From positions 1 to 64,000 of the forward strand of contig JAKSBJ010000229.1 in NCBI GenBank assembly GCA_022361195.1: DNA of 64,000 nucleotides, written 5' to 3'. The DNA comes from Flavobacteriales bacterium (GTDB taxonomy: Bacteria; Bacteroidota; Bacteroidia; Flavobacteriales_D; Crocinitomicaceae). Shown here piece after piece: positions 1 to 9,331 of this stretch (within the stretch, counting starts at the first letter, position 1; each line of letters opens with the position of its first letter). The position numbers and the translations under genes are program-made. The notes beneath the pieces are model-generated. The model was not told the origin of the DNA. It worked only from the letters and a program-made list of their open reading frames with translations, and made no database searches.

Positions 1-134
1 AAATGGTTTTAATGTTGGCCAAAATCGTACAAAAGGTAAAACTTGCTCCGAATCAAAAAAGTGAAGTAGAAATGGCTCCATTAATGACGTTACGTCCTAA
101 ACAGGATGTTATTCTTCAGTTTGAATTGAGGTAA
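1..134 (+). CDS. C-terminal end of a probable cytochrome P450 (partial)
   Basis: The window opens inside a gene. Reading from base 3 gives 43 codons without a stop, ending in TAA at 132-134. The tail reads APLMTLRPKQDVILQFELR, which resembles the end of many P450s, where a 'TLRPK' strand precedes the final beta hairpin. The heme-binding cysteine loop would lie upstream and outside the window, so the assignment rests on this short tail only. The AraC-type regulator that follows begins 17 bases downstream on the same strand. Any other protein ending in a similar beta strand cannot be excluded. Confidence 0.5.
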   Translation, partial: MVLMLAKIVQKVKLAPNQKSEVEMAPLMTLRPKQDVILQFELR

Positions 135-151
135 GTTCTTTAGCCAAAAAA

Positions 152-949
152 ATGATCTATCAGGAACACCTTATACAATCTCCAACTTTAAAAGAACAGG
201 TTTTATGCATCTGGAATATGAAAGGGGTTTTAAAAGAGAAAAAACAACTCATATCTCGTTTAATTCCTAAGGGGCAGAGTTTTTTAATTCTGAATTTTGG
301 TGATTCTATTTCCTTACAGGAAGAAGAGAAAACAACTACTATTTCACAAAAAGAAATTGTTGCTCCGATTGATTATAAGAGCAAGTTTCTGCTACAAGAA
401 GGAGAAGTTAACTTACTGGGAATTTCTTTTCTTGGAGACGGACTATTTCATTTTCTTTCCAATCCCATTGAGGATTTAGGATTTGAAGTTCCGACAAAAT
501 GTAAGAAAGTAATTGAGGGGTTTAGGAATAGTTATAAAGGAGATTCATTCACTGAGAGTTCTATGAATATTAAGCAATTTTTAGTTCAATCTTTTCAATC
601 TTTTTCTCCAGATAGGATTGATCGATTTATACAACTCATTCATGAAACGAACGGAACAGAAAACATAAACTCTATTTGCGATCAACTGAGTTTAAACATT
701 CGGTACGTCCAGCTCCAATTCAAAAAACGAATTGGGATTTCACCAAAGCGTTATGCTAAAATCATTCGTTTCAATCATTTTCTAGATCAGGTCTTAAGTG
801 AAGATAAAGCCGATTGGATGCAGATAGTAGCTGACTTAAATTATCACGATCAGTCTCACCTTATTCATGAATTCAGACAGTTGACAAACCTTTCTCCATC
901 TCAATTATTTGAAGCCAGAGACAGCCTTTATCATCGTTACATGGAATAA
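152..949 (+). CDS. AraC-family transcriptional regulator
   Basis: A 265-residue cytoplasmic DNA-binding protein. The C-terminal 100 residues carry the double helix-turn-helix of the AraC/XylS family. The segment around residues 165-260 includes 'INSICDQLSLNIRYVQLQFKK' split over the first helix pair, 'GISPKRYAKIIRF' between the pairs, and a second half ending 'HEFRQLTNLSPSQLF'. The N-terminal 150 residues look like the small beta-rich sensor domain of the DUF6597 type common in Bacteroidota, with no transmembrane segment. The ligand is unknown. It lies 17 bases after the P450-like gene and may regulate it or itself; that is inference. The family call is firm, the target is not. Confidence 0.85.
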   Translation: MIYQEHLIQSPTLKEQVLCIWNMKGVLKEKKQLISRLIPKGQSFLILNFGDSISLQEEEKTTTISQKEIVAPIDYKSKFLLQEGEVNLLGISFLGDGLFHFLSNPIEDLGFEVPTKCKKVIEGFRNSYKGDSFTESSMNIKQFLVQSFQSFSPDRIDRFIQLIHETNGTENINSICDQLSLNIRYVQLQFKKRIGISPKRYAKIIRFNHFLDQVLSEDKADWMQIVADLNYHDQSHLIHEFRQLTNLSPSQLFEARDSLYHRYME

Positions 950-1006
950 GTCATTCGCTTTTTTACAATTATTCGCAGGTAAATAACCAGAGTTTTGTCA
1001 GAAAAA

Positions 1007-1720
1007 ATGTCAGCAAAAACAAAACTTCTGCTCTTATTTGGAATTCCAGCTATTATTCCAGTTTTAGGACTAATTCTTTATTATTTCCTAGGGACACACG
1101 CCATTCCAAGTCTGGCTATTTTCATTTTAATTGAACTATTCATTACACTGCCAATCTTCTTTTGGATGATGTGCCAATTTGAACATCAATCTTTCAGTTT
1201 TTCATCCATCAAAAAAATCATTGGCCCACAAAATTGTGTTTCAGGCCTGCATTTTACGCTAATCTGTATTGGTACTTTAATTTGGGCGATGAGCATTTTT
1301 ATGTTGTCAAACAGCTTATCCTTATCCCTACAAAACAATCTTTTTTCATGGCTTCCTGAATGGGCAAATCTGGGAGACTACCTTTTAAACAAAGCCAATT
1401 ATTCAACTCTTTCACTCAAAACATCCTGGATTCTATTAGCTGTTGCATCATTGCTATTCCCCATTGCTGAGGAACTTTATTTCAGAGGCTATGTTTTGCC
1501 AAAAACCAATCATCTGGGAAAATGGTCGCCTGTCGTTCATACACTATTTTTTGCTCTGTATCATCTTTGGTCCATTTGGTTATTTCCAATACGATTTATT
1601 GCTACACTCCCACTCTATTACTTTGTTTGGAAGCACAAAAACATCTATTTAGGAATAGTAGTCCACTGCATCTTGAATATTGTAGGTGATGTAATTTTTA
1701 GTTACGGGGAGATTTTTTAA
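1007..1720 (+). CDS. CPBP-family intramembrane metalloprotease
   Basis: A polytopic membrane protein of about 237 residues with the three motifs of the CAAX-protease/bacteriocin-processing (CPBP, Abi) family: 'AEELYFRG' (EExxxR), 'FFALYHLW' (FxxxH) and 'HCILNIVGD' (HxxxN/D type). These residues form the intramembrane glutamate/histidine site. At least five hydrophobic spans precede and follow them. I prefer the ATG at 1007 (MSAKTK...). An in-frame TTG at 995 would add four residues. The natural substrate cannot be read from sequence; related proteins process peptides or act in immunity to bacteriocins. The next gene is convergent and ends only 6 bases away. Confidence 0.85.
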   Translation: MSAKTKLLLLFGIPAIIPVLGLILYYFLGTHAIPSLAIFILIELFITLPIFFWMMCQFEHQSFSFSSIKKIIGPQNCVSGLHFTLICIGTLIWAMSIFMLSNSLSLSLQNNLFSWLPEWANLGDYLLNKANYSTLSLKTSWILLAVASLLFPIAEELYFRGYVLPKTNHLGKWSPVVHTLFFALYHLWSIWLFPIRFIATLPLYYFVWKHKNIYLGIVVHCILNIVGDVIFSYGEIF

Positions 1721-1726
1721 TAAAGA

Positions 1727-2077
1727 CTAATGCGAAACCGAAAAGCTAAATCCAGCTGGTAAAAGTTGATCTAGTTTACCAATTAAAGGACTTACTAACG
1801 GAAATGCACTAAAAATACTTTCATGCGCAAAAGTGTTATAAGCGTATTTGATGGATTGAAATTCATACCACCCAATGGTCATTGTAAAGTCTTTAGATGT
1901 ATCTGACGGACGCCTTTTCATGAGCTTATGGATGAACTTTCCCATATCTCTCTTGACAAAACATTCTAAGCCTTCATCGGATAATTCGCCATGACAAACG
2001 GATAAATATTGAATGAGCTGAACTGCTTCCAAATTGTCAAACTTATATTTTAGCTTAAACTGCTCCTCAATGGTCAT
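1727..2077 (-). CDS. Hypothetical protein, 116 aa
   Basis: I do not recognise this family. The likely start is the internal ATG at 2077 (MTIEEQF...); an upstream in-frame ATG at 2125 would add 16 residues that look non-coding. The protein is soluble and mixed alpha/beta, without signal peptide or membrane span. It contains 'GELSDEGLECFVKRDMGKF' and ends in a hydrophobic stretch followed by 'FSFSVSH'. It is convergent with the CPBP protease gene and divergent from the NADAR gene, so it probably has its own promoter in the 127 bases before 2205. Alternating charged and hydrophobic residues support a real protein rather than a chance frame. Confidence 0.55.
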   Translation of the reverse strand: MTIEEQFKLKYKFDNLEAVQLIQYLSVCHGELSDEGLECFVKRDMGKFIHKLMKRRPSDTSKDFTMTIGWYEFQSIKYAYNTFAHESIFSAFPLVSPLIGKLDQLLPAGFSFSVSH

Positions 2078-2204
2078 TTTAGTAAACTCACAGTGAATTT
2101 GACGGCAAGATAGATGAAAGACCAATAGTAAGTTGATTCTGTGAATTTAAATTGTAAATATTATCTTGTTGACAAAGCTCCTTTTGAACACTTATTTTCA
2201 TTGA

Positions 2205-2756
2205 ATGAAATACAATAAAACACAAACGGAAAAGGATTATGACGCCGGTAAAAAGATGAAATATCTCTTTTTTTGGGGACATCAAAAATCTGCAAATGGA
2301 GAAATAAGCTCTTCCTGCTTTAGTCAATGGTGGGTTCAGGATTTTACAATTAACGGACATACCTACCCAACAGCCGAACATTGGATGATGGCCGAAAAAG
2401 CGCGTTTGTTTGAGGACAATGAAACTTTAGAGCGTATTCTTATAGCAAAGTCTCCTGGAGAAGCAAAAAAGCTAGGAAGACAGGTCAAAGGCTTTGATCA
2501 GCAAATTTGGGAAGAAAACAGATTTGAAATTGTGGTAAAAGGAAACTTGCATAAGTTTGAGCAGAATGGTGAGTTAAAAGAATATCTGCTAAATACCAAT
2601 AAACGGATTTTAGTTGAAGCGAGTCCCGTTGACGCTATTTGGGGAATTGGATTGGACCGAAATAGTGAATTTGCAGCAGTTCCTCCAAAATGGCGAGGAC
2701 TTAACCTACTAGGTTTTGCATTAATGGAAGTGAGAGATTTATTAGTAAATCAATAA
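2205..2756 (+). CDS. NADAR domain protein (YbiA/DUF1768 family)
   Basis: A 183-residue soluble protein matching the NADAR (YbiA-like) superfamily. Visible landmarks are 'YLFFWGH' (usual start 'FF..'), 'CFSQWW', 'YPTAEHWMMAEKARLF' (the hallmark Y-x-(T/S)-x-E-H-x-M-x-x-x-K region), and 'PVDAIWGIGL' followed by 'WRGLNLLGFALMEVRDLL' near the end. Family members are N-glycosidases acting on damaged riboflavin intermediates (YbiA) or on ADP-ribosylated bases or guanosine. Which of these applies here cannot be decided from sequence. There is no ADP-ribosyltransferase neighbour, so a stand-alone housekeeping role is more likely than a toxin/antitoxin role. It ends one base before the stop of the convergent hydroxylase gene. 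Confidence 0.88.
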   Translation: MKYNKTQTEKDYDAGKKMKYLFFWGHQKSANGEISSSCFSQWWVQDFTINGHTYPTAEHWMMAEKARLFEDNETLERILIAKSPGEAKKLGRQVKGFDQQIWEENRFEIVVKGNLHKFEQNGELKEYLLNTNKRILVEASPVDAIWGIGLDRNSEFAAVPPKWRGLNLLGFALMEVRDLLVNQ

Positions 2757-2757
2757 A

Positions 2758-3633
2758 CTACTCCCCTTTTGGCATCTTTCTAAACGGATAAACAAATTGT
2801 CGTACAACATTATGTGGTACATTTTCATCCACCCCAACCTCCTCTACTTCCTTATTTCTCGGCAAATAGAAAGTTCCAAACAACAAATCCCACAGAATTA
2901 AAGTTTTTCCGTAATTACGATTAGACTCCTTTTCAATAATAGAATGATGCCAACGGTGATGTTGAGCAGTGTTGAAAACATAATTTAAAAATCCAGCTTT
3001 AAAATCGACATTGATATGCTCCACAAATCCTGTCACCCCAGAAATGGACACCACACAAATCAAAACATCCTCAGAAACGCCTAAAATAACCAATGGGAAA
3101 AAGTAGAAGAATCCTGATATAAAAGCTTCTATAAAATGAAATCGGCCGGAATTCATCCAATACACCCTTTCAGCTCCGTGGTGAATTGAGTGAAAACGCC
3201 ACAAAAACTTCAGTTTATGAAAGGCTCTATGTGTCCAATAATAAAAGAACTCAGAAGCCAATATTGCCAATAGCAACTCAACTCCAAAACTAAATTCATA
3301 CTTGGTTAAGGAAATCCAATCGTGATTTACCAACCATATGACCGGATAAAAGAACAAAACCGGAATTAAAAATTCGGCCAATTTTGAAGCTGTGGGCAAA
3401 ACCACTAACGAACTAAAGAAATCACTCCAAAACTCTCCTTTCGCTTCATCCCAATCTTTACGATACATCAGCAAAAACTCTCCCGTTATCATCAATGGCA
3501 AAGTGAAAAGTAAACACAGCCCGGGCACATAAATCAATTCTGCCTTAGAGAACCATCTCAAGCCCAAATAACATCCCAAAAAGACCAAACCCAAGATAAT
3601 TGGGTAAAAAGCATATTGAATAAAGGTTCTCAT
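2758..3633 (-). CDS. Sterol desaturase / fatty acid hydroxylase family membrane protein
   Basis: A 291-residue integral membrane di-iron enzyme. The three histidine clusters of the fatty-acid hydroxylase superfamily are present: 'HRAFH' near residue 133, 'HSIHH' near residue 147, and 'HHRWHH' near residue 225. The N-terminus holds several hydrophobic helices and the C-terminal tail is charged and cytosolic. Family members insert hydroxyls or double bonds into sterols, carotenoids, ether lipids or acyl chains; the substrate here is open. A P450-like fragment is present 2.6 kb away, but no shared pathway can be shown. The gene is convergent with the NADAR gene. The 261 bases upstream to trhO show no convincing gene. 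Confidence 0.88.
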   Translation of the reverse strand: MRTFIQYAFYPIILGLVFLGCYLGLRWFSKAELIYVPGLCLLFTLPLMITGEFLLMYRKDWDEAKGEFWSDFFSSLVVLPTASKLAEFLIPVLFFYPVIWLVNHDWISLTKYEFSFGVELLLAILASEFFYYWTHRAFHKLKFLWRFHSIHHGAERVYWMNSGRFHFIEAFISGFFYFFPLVILGVSEDVLICVVSISGVTGFVEHINVDFKAGFLNYVFNTAQHHRWHHSIIEKESNRNYGKTLILWDLLFGTFYLPRNKEVEEVGVDENVPHNVVRQFVYPFRKMPKGE

Positions 3634-3894
3634 TAAAGGGTTTACACAAAAATCAACATTACAATCATCAAATAAAAGATAAAAAGAGCAACTGAGACAA
3701 TAAAATGTAAAATCTCTACACCTAATAAATGAGATGCAATACTCAAATAACTACTTTGATAAAGTCTTTTAGTGACCACAACAGAGTAAAAAGAGATACA
3801 AAACCCAACCAATCTGTCCTTCTATTTATCCAATCGGTCATTTATTCTTATCTTTATCCCGTTTTTAGGATTTACACTTAAATTATTTTATAGC

Positions 3895-4950
3895 ATGCAA
3901 CTGTACAATAGGCTAAGTGCTGAAGAAAGAAGAGCTCTAATTGAGCAGGCGGGAGAAGATCGTCTGACTATTTCTTTTTATCAGTATCACCAAATTAAAG
4001 ATCCGGAGTTATTTCGTAATGAGCTTTTTGAAGCCTGGGATAAATTGGACGTTTTAGGTCGAATTTACGTCGCTTATGAAGGTATTAATGCTCAACTCTC
4101 GGTTCCAGCCAAAAAATTCAATGAATTTAAAACGCATTTAGATAGTATTTCGTTCTTAAACGGAATTCGTTTAAACGTTGCCGTTGAACAAGATGATTAT
4201 TCTTTTTTGAAGTTAAAGGTTAAAGTCAGAGACAAAATTGTTGCTGACGGATTGGATGACGAAACCTTTGATGTAACGGATAAAGGAACTCACTTGAAAG
4301 CGGACAAATTCAATGAGATCATTTCAAAAGATGATACTATTCTCATTGATATGCGAAACCACTACGAAAGTGAAATAGGTCACTTTGATGGAGCCTGGAC
4401 TCCCGATGTAGATACATTTAGAGATTCTTTACCTATTATCCTTGATGAAATTAAAGGAAATGAGGATGACAAGAATATTGTGATGTATTGCACAGGTGGA
4501 ATTCGATGCGAAAAAGCTTCGGCTTACTTCAAACATCAGGGATTCAAAAATGTCTTTCAATTAGAGGGAGGAATTATTGAATACACGCGTCAAATCAAAG
4601 AACAAAACATTGAAAATAAATTCATTGGTAAAAACTTTGTATTTGATAACCGAATGGCTGAGCGAATTAGTGAGGACGTTATTGCAAACTGTCACCAATG
4701 TGGTGCACCTTGTGATAACCACACAAACTGCTCTAATGTAGACTGTAATCTTCTTTTTATTCAGTGTGACAGCTGTAAAGAGAAAATGCAAAACTGCTGT
4801 TCCGAAGAATGTATAGAGATTGTTAACTTACCTGAAGCAGAACAAAAAGCCCGTCGAAAAGGAAAAGACAACTCTAACCGTATTTTCCACAAAGGACGAT
4901 CGGATAAATTGAAATTTTTAAAGAAAGAAGAACAACCTTTTAAAGGATAA
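3895..4950 (+). CDS. trhO: tRNA uridine(34) hydroxylase
   Basis: A 351-residue homolog of TrhO (YceA), which hydroxylates uridine-34 of certain tRNAs at C5 in an oxygen-dependent way. An acylphosphatase-like N-terminal region ('YEGINAQLSV' around residue 61) is followed by a rhodanese domain at about 135-235. The rhodanese loop is 'CTGGIRCEKA', with the predicted catalytic cysteine at residue 199. The C-terminal third holds a cysteine-rich segment ('CHQCGAPCDNHTNC', 'CDSCKEKMQNCCSEEC') that probably binds metal and is typical of the longer family members. It stands alone and is followed by a strong terminator. The assignment is firm. Confidence 0.95.
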   Translation: MQLYNRLSAEERRALIEQAGEDRLTISFYQYHQIKDPELFRNELFEAWDKLDVLGRIYVAYEGINAQLSVPAKKFNEFKTHLDSISFLNGIRLNVAVEQDDYSFLKLKVKVRDKIVADGLDDETFDVTDKGTHLKADKFNEIISKDDTILIDMRNHYESEIGHFDGAWTPDVDTFRDSLPIILDEIKGNEDDKNIVMYCTGGIRCEKASAYFKHQGFKNVFQLEGGIIEYTRQIKEQNIENKFIGKNFVFDNRMAERISEDVIANCHQCGAPCDNHTNCSNVDCNLLFIQCDSCKEKMQNCCSEECIEIVNLPEAEQKARRKGKDNSNRIFHKGRSDKLKFLKKEEQPFKG

Positions 4951-4974
4951 TTCTTCTGACATATACTATTCATT

Positions 4975-5011
4975 GAAATCCGGTTATGCATAATATCCGG
5001 ATTTCTTTTTT
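4975..5011 (+). terminator. Rho-independent terminator after trhO
   Basis: Perfect 9-bp stem GAAATCCGG (4975-4983) / CCGGATTTC (4997-5005), directly followed by TTTTTT (5006-5011). It begins 25 bases after the trhO stop and precedes the next gene, so trhO appears to be a single-gene transcript. Confidence 0.85.
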
Positions 5012-5064
5012 GGAATTGAGCATGAAAGTTGAGAACTTTCGGTCACTTCAGCTGTTCCTAAATT

Positions 5065-5841
5065 GTGCAACAAGAACTGGAAAAAAAATATCGTCGTAAT
5101 AAAAGACTGCTTTACCTCAGTTTAATTTTGAATGTGCTCATCATTTCAACTTTAATTACAGCCTGGAAAATTTCGCAGGGAAGGTTGAATGATATCGGAG
5201 ATTTGATGGATGAAATTAGTGAGCAGCACATTATTACTGAAATTGACGTTATAGATACTATTGCTCTCAATTCGGATGTTGAAATTACCCAAGACACCGA
5301 AGTGGGAATTGACCTATTCCTTAATACCTCAATACCTTATCAAACAGAGATTCCAGTCAATGAACAAATGTTGATTCCTATTCGCATGGGAGTGAGCGAT
5401 GTAATTGAATTGGATACAACCATTCAAATTTTAGATGAAGTCACCATCTCGGTAAATGATTCCATTCCGTTAAATCAAAAAATGCGAATGTTTGGACCAA
5501 AAGGACCGAAAGTAAAAGTCATTGGCACCGTTCCAATGAATCAAGACTTAACGGTAGAATTCAATGAGTCTATTCCAATCAAAACCACCGTTCCGTTCGA
5601 CATTCCAATCGAAGATTCAATTGGCGTTAATTTGGACATGAGGATTCCGATTGATCTTCAAATTCCCGTAAAAATTCCTTTGAAAACAAGCGCAACCATT
5701 GCTTTTATGGAACCACTTCCATCAAAGTCCAATATCCCCATTCACCTAAAGGTTCCTGTTAATATACCAATGAAGGAAACCCAATTGGCTCCCATCTTCA
5801 ATGAAATGGCCAATAAGCTAAGAAATCTTGCTCAGCCCTAA
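5065..5841 (+). CDS. Membrane-anchored protein with Ile/Pro-rich beta repeats, unknown function
   Basis: I do not recognise the family. The start is GTG at 5065; no in-frame ATG lies before the membrane span. After a basic cytosolic tip ('KKYRRNKRLLYLSL') comes one hydrophobic helix (about residues 14-35), then a short coiled region and about 190 extracytoplasmic residues. These are dominated by alternating hydrophobic/polar strands punctuated by Ile-Pro or Val-Pro, for example 'IPYQTEIPVNEQMLIPI', 'IPIKTTVPFDIPIED' and 'IPIDLQIPVKIPLKT'. The pattern suggests a regular beta structure facing the periplasm. It lies between the trhO terminator and the convergent icmF, 11 bases from its end, and is probably monocistronic. 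Confidence 0.75.
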   Translation: MQQELEKKYRRNKRLLYLSLILNVLIISTLITAWKISQGRLNDIGDLMDEISEQHIITEIDVIDTIALNSDVEITQDTEVGIDLFLNTSIPYQTEIPVNEQMLIPIRMGVSDVIELDTTIQILDEVTISVNDSIPLNQKMRMFGPKGPKVKVIGTVPMNQDLTVEFNESIPIKTTVPFDIPIEDSIGVNLDMRIPIDLQIPVKIPLKTSATIAFMEPLPSKSNIPIHLKVPVNIPMKETQLAPIFNEMANKLRNLAQP

Positions 5842-5852
5842 TTAATACCTAA

Positions 5853-8800
5853 TTACATGTTTCGGCGGTACTGTCCTCCTACTTCAAACAAAGAAGCTGT
5901 AATTTGACCCAATGAACAAACTTTAGTCGTTTCCATCAATTGTTCAAAGACATTTTTGTTTTGAATCGCCGCTGTTTGAATATTCTTAATGGCTTCCTGT
6001 CGATGATCCTTTTTGGCTTCGTGAAGACTATTCAACATCGAAATTTGATATTGCTTTTCCTCTTCTGTAGCCCGAATTACCTCTGCAGGAACAACCGTTG
6101 GTGAACCTTTTGAACTTAAGAAAGTATTTACTCCAATAATTGGGAACTCTCCGGTATGCTTTAACGTTTCGTAATACAAGGACTCTTCCTGAATCTTAGA
6201 ACGTTGATACATCGTCTCCATAGCTCCTAATACCCCACCTCTTTCAGTAATTCTATCAAACTCTGACAATACGGCTTCTTCAACCAAATCAGTTAGCTCT
6301 TCAATGATAAACGATCCCTGAATTGGATTCTCATTCTTTGCCAATCCTAACTCTCGGTTAATGATTAGCTGAATAGCCATTGCTCTACGAACCGACTCTT
6401 CTGTTGGAGTGGTAATAGCCTCATCATAAGCATTTGTGTGCAATGAGTTGCAATTATCATAAATGGCATACAAAGCCTGAAGCGTTGTACGAATGTCGTT
6501 AAAGTCAATTTCCTGAGCGTGTAACGATCGTCCTGAAGTTTGAATGTGATACTTCAACATTTGTGCACGAGCATTGGCTCCGTATTTCTTTGCCAAAGCT
6601 TTTGACCAAATTCTTCGAGCAACACGACCAATCACCGCATATTCAGGATCAATTCCGTTTGAGAAGAAGAATGATAAGTTTGGACCAAACTTATTAATGT
6701 CCATTCCTCTGGAAAGGTAATACTCAACATAGGTGAATCCATTTGCCAATGTAAAAGCTAATTGCGAAATAGGATTGGCTCCTGCCTCAGCAATATGATA
6801 TCCCGAAATGGAAACAGAATAGAAGTTTCTCACCCCATTTTCGATGAAATACTCCTGTACATCTCCCATTAAACGTAAAGCAAATTCAGTCGAGAAAATA
6901 CACGTATTTTGAGCCTGATCTTCCTTCAAAATATCCGCCTGAACAGTTCCCCTTACTTTAGTTAAAGTTTCTGCTTTAATTTTTGCGTAAACATCAGCCG
7001 GAAGGACTTGATCACCAGTTAAACCGAGTAACATCAATCCTAAACCATCATTCCCCTCAGGGAGATCTCCCTGATAAGATGGACGTGTTAGTCCTTTATC
7101 ATCATAAAGTTCTTTGTACTTCGCTTCAACCTCTGCTTCTAACCCATTTTCTTTGATGTAAAACTCACATTCCTGATCAATTGCGGCATTCATGAAGAAA
7201 CCAAGCAACATTGGTGCTGGACCGTTAATCGTCATGGAAACAGAAGTTTTAGGATCAGATAAACGGAATCCAGAATAGAGTTTCTTGGCATCATCCAAGC
7301 AACAAATAGATACTCCTGAATTTCCAATTTTACCGTATATGTCAGGACGTAAATCCGGATCATTACCATAAAGTGTTACAGAATCAAAAGCCGTTGAAAG
7401 ACGCTTGGCAGGCATTCCCAAACTTACATAGTGAAAACGTCTGTTAGTTCTTTCAGGTCCACCTTCACCAGCAAACATTCGAGTTGGATCCTCCCCTTCT
7501 CTTTTGAACGGGAACAAACCAGAGGTATACGGGAATTCTCCTGGTACATTCTCCTGTAAGCTCCATCTTAACACATCTCCCCATCCCTGATATTTAGGCA
7601 ATGCCACCTTTGGAATTTGCAAATGTGACAATGATTCGGAATGCGTTTTAATCGATAATTCCTTATCTCGAACCTTGAATTTGTAAACAGGACTCTTATA
7701 ACGTTCCACTTTCTCTTTCCATCCTTCCAAAACCAACCAGTTTTTGGGATCAAGATTAAGTTTAGTCACCTCAAAAGTCTCTTGTAATCCTTTTATCAAA
7801 CGATCTTTATCTTCAAATTCTCCTGCCTCAATAGTTTCAATTGATTTTTGAATTCCGTAAAGCTGATCAGCCACTTTTACCTGCTCATCTACCCATTCAT
7901 CATATGAACGGTTATTCTCTGAAATCTCTGATAAATAACGAGTTCTTGCCGGAGGAATCACAAAGATTTTCTCTGACATTTCTTTGGTGATCTCAAAAGT
8001 TGATTTTAAATCAGCTCCTGTTTTCTCAACCAATTTATTCATGATCGCTACATAAAGCGAGTTCATTCCTGGATCGTTAAACTGCGAAGCGATGGTTCCA
8101 AAAACTGGAATATCATCATCGTCAGCCTCCCACATTTGGTGATTGCGTCTGTATTGCTTCTTCACATCACGTATTGCATCTAATGCTCCACGTTTATCGA
8201 ATTTATTCAAAGCAACAATGTCAGCAAAATCTAACATATCAATCTTCTCCAATTGGGTAGCTGCTCCAAATTCAGGAGTCATTACGTACAGTGAAGTATC
8301 TGAGTGATCTAAAATCTCCGTATCTGATTGACCAATTCCAGAAGTTTCCAAAATGATCAAATCAAAACTCGCTGCTTTTAAAATCTCTAAGGCTTCCGAA
8401 ACATGCTTAGACAAAGCTAAGTTAGACTGTCTGGTTGCTAGCGATCGCATATAAACTCTTTCATTTTTGATCGAGTTCATTCTAATTCTATCTCCCAATA
8501 GCGCTCCGCCTGTTTTTCGTTTAGAAGGATCGACAGAGACAATCGCAATATTTTTCTCTGGAAAGTCAATTAAAAATCGTCTTACCAATTCATCTACTAA
8601 AGAAGATTTTCCTGCTCCACCAGTTCCGGTAATTCCTAAAATTGGTGTATCTACCTTTTCAGCTAAAGCATGCACCTTATCCAATTCCCCTTTACTTTGT
8701 TCCGGGAAATTCTCAGCCGCAGAAATTAAACGTGCAATATCTGTTGCGTTTCGGTCAGACAAATGTCCAACTTCACCATTTAATTGATCTCCAACTGCAA

Positions 8801-9233
8801 AATCGCTCTGCTCAACCAAATCATTGATCATTCCCTGTAAGCCCATAGCTCTTCCATCATCGGGATGATAGATACGAGTGATACCATAAGCATGAAGTTC
8901 TTCAATTTCAGAAGGAAGAATTGTTCCACCTCCTCCAGCAAATATTTTGATGTGCCCTGCTCCTTTTTCTTTCAGGAGATCGTACATGTATTTTAAATAC
9001 TCGGTATGTCCTCCCTGGTAAGATGTCATAGCAATGGCCTGAACATCTTCCTGAATGGCGCAATTCACTACCTCTTCTACTGATCGGTCATGCCCTAAGT
9101 GAATAACTTCACAGCCGGTAGACTGGATAATTCTTCGCATGATGTTAATGGCAGCGTCGTGTCCGTCAAACAAAGAAGCGGCTGTTACAATTCGTACTTT
9201 ATTTTTTGGTTTGTATGGTTCAATTCTATCCAT
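5853..9233 (-). CDS. icmF: Fused isobutyryl-CoA mutase (B12 domain + MeaB-like GTPase + mutase)
   Basis: An 1126-residue adenosylcobalamin enzyme in which the cobalamin-binding domain, a G-protein chaperone and the mutase large subunit are one chain. Residues 10-140 are the B12 domain ('[13 protein letters not shown]' carries the lower-axial histidine). Residues 190-420 are MeaB-like, with P-loop 'GTGGAGKSS', 'SVDPSK' and 'LNKFDKRG' (NKxD). From about 520 the TIM-barrel mutase domain runs through '[15 protein letters not shown]' and '[19 protein letters not shown]'. The phenylalanine in 'GLFPFKR' sits where methylmalonyl-CoA mutases have tyrosine, which favours isobutyryl-CoA/butyryl-CoA or a related branched acyl-CoA over methylmalonyl-CoA. 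The length is normal for IcmF. It is transcribed alone. Confidence 0.93.
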   Translation of the reverse strand: MDRIEPYKPKNKVRIVTAASLFDGHDAAINIMRRIIQSTGCEVIHLGHDRSVEEVVNCAIQEDVQAIAMTSYQGGHTEYLKYMYDLLKEKGAGHIKIFAGGGGTILPSEIEELHAYGITRIYHPDDGRAMGLQGMINDLVEQSDFAVGDQLNGEVGHLSDRNATDIARLISAAENFPEQSKGELDKVHALAEKVDTPILGITGTGGAGKSSLVDELVRRFLIDFPEKNIAIVSVDPSKRKTGGALLGDRIRMNSIKNERVYMRSLATRQSNLALSKHVSEALEILKAASFDLIILETSGIGQSDTEILDHSDTSLYVMTPEFGAATQLEKIDMLDFADIVALNKFDKRGALDAIRDVKKQYRRNHQMWEADDDDIPVFGTIASQFNDPGMNSLYVAIMNKLVEKTGADLKSTFEITKEMSEKIFVIPPARTRYLSEISENNRSYDEWVDEQVKVADQLYGIQKSIETIEAGEFEDKDRLIKGLQETFEVTKLNLDPKNWLVLEGWKEKVERYKSPVYKFKVRDKELSIKTHSESLSHLQIPKVALPKYQGWGDVLRWSLQENVPGEFPYTSGLFPFKREGEDPTRMFAGEGGPERTNRRFHYVSLGMPAKRLSTAFDSVTLYGNDPDLRPDIYGKIGNSGVSICCLDDAKKLYSGFRLSDPKTSVSMTINGPAPMLLGFFMNAAIDQECEFYIKENGLEAEVEAKYKELYDDKGLTRPSYQGDLPEGNDGLGLMLLGLTGDQVLPADVYAKIKAETLTKVRGTVQADILKEDQAQNTCIFSTEFALRLMGDVQEYFIENGVRNFYSVSISGYHIAEAGANPISQLAFTLANGFTYVEYYLSRGMDINKFGPNLSFFFSNGIDPEYAVIGRVARRIWSKALAKKYGANARAQMLKYHIQTSGRSLHAQEIDFNDIRTTLQALYAIYDNCNSLHTNAYDEAITTPTEESVRRAMAIQLIINRELGLAKNENPIQGSFIIEELTDLVEEAVLSEFDRITERGGVLGAMETMYQRSKIQEESLYYETLKHTGEFPIIGVNTFLSSKGSPTVVPAEVIRATEEEKQYQISMLNSLHEAKKDHRQEAIKNIQTAAIQNKNVFEQLMETTKVCSLGQITASLFEVGGQYRRNM

Positions 9234-9258
9234 GAAAAACTTCTTAGTGTATCACGGA

Positions 9259-9266
9259 CAAATATA
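9259..9266 (-). promoter_or_regulatory. Candidate -7 promoter element of icmF
   Basis: On the minus strand the element reads TATATTTG, a perfect match to the Bacteroidota TAnnTTTG consensus. It ends 25 bases before the icmF ATG. I could not find a TTG at the usual -33 spacing, so support is partial. Confidence 0.45.
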
Positions 9267-9331
9267 AGGATTCTCAAGCTGAAAAATTCATATGCAAGCC
9301 TAAGAACAAAGAAGGTTTTTTCAGAAAAAAA

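Noticed and set aside
1727-2381. Longer frame on the minus strand overlapping the NADAR gene start (2088-2381)
   Set aside because: It runs opposite to the well-supported NADAR gene and consists of residues without domain character.
3634-3894. A 50-codon frame (about 3729-3881) between the hydroxylase and trhO genes
   Set aside because: Its composition is that of AT-rich intergenic DNA, and no start context or family is visible; I see only promoter-like AT-rich sequence here.
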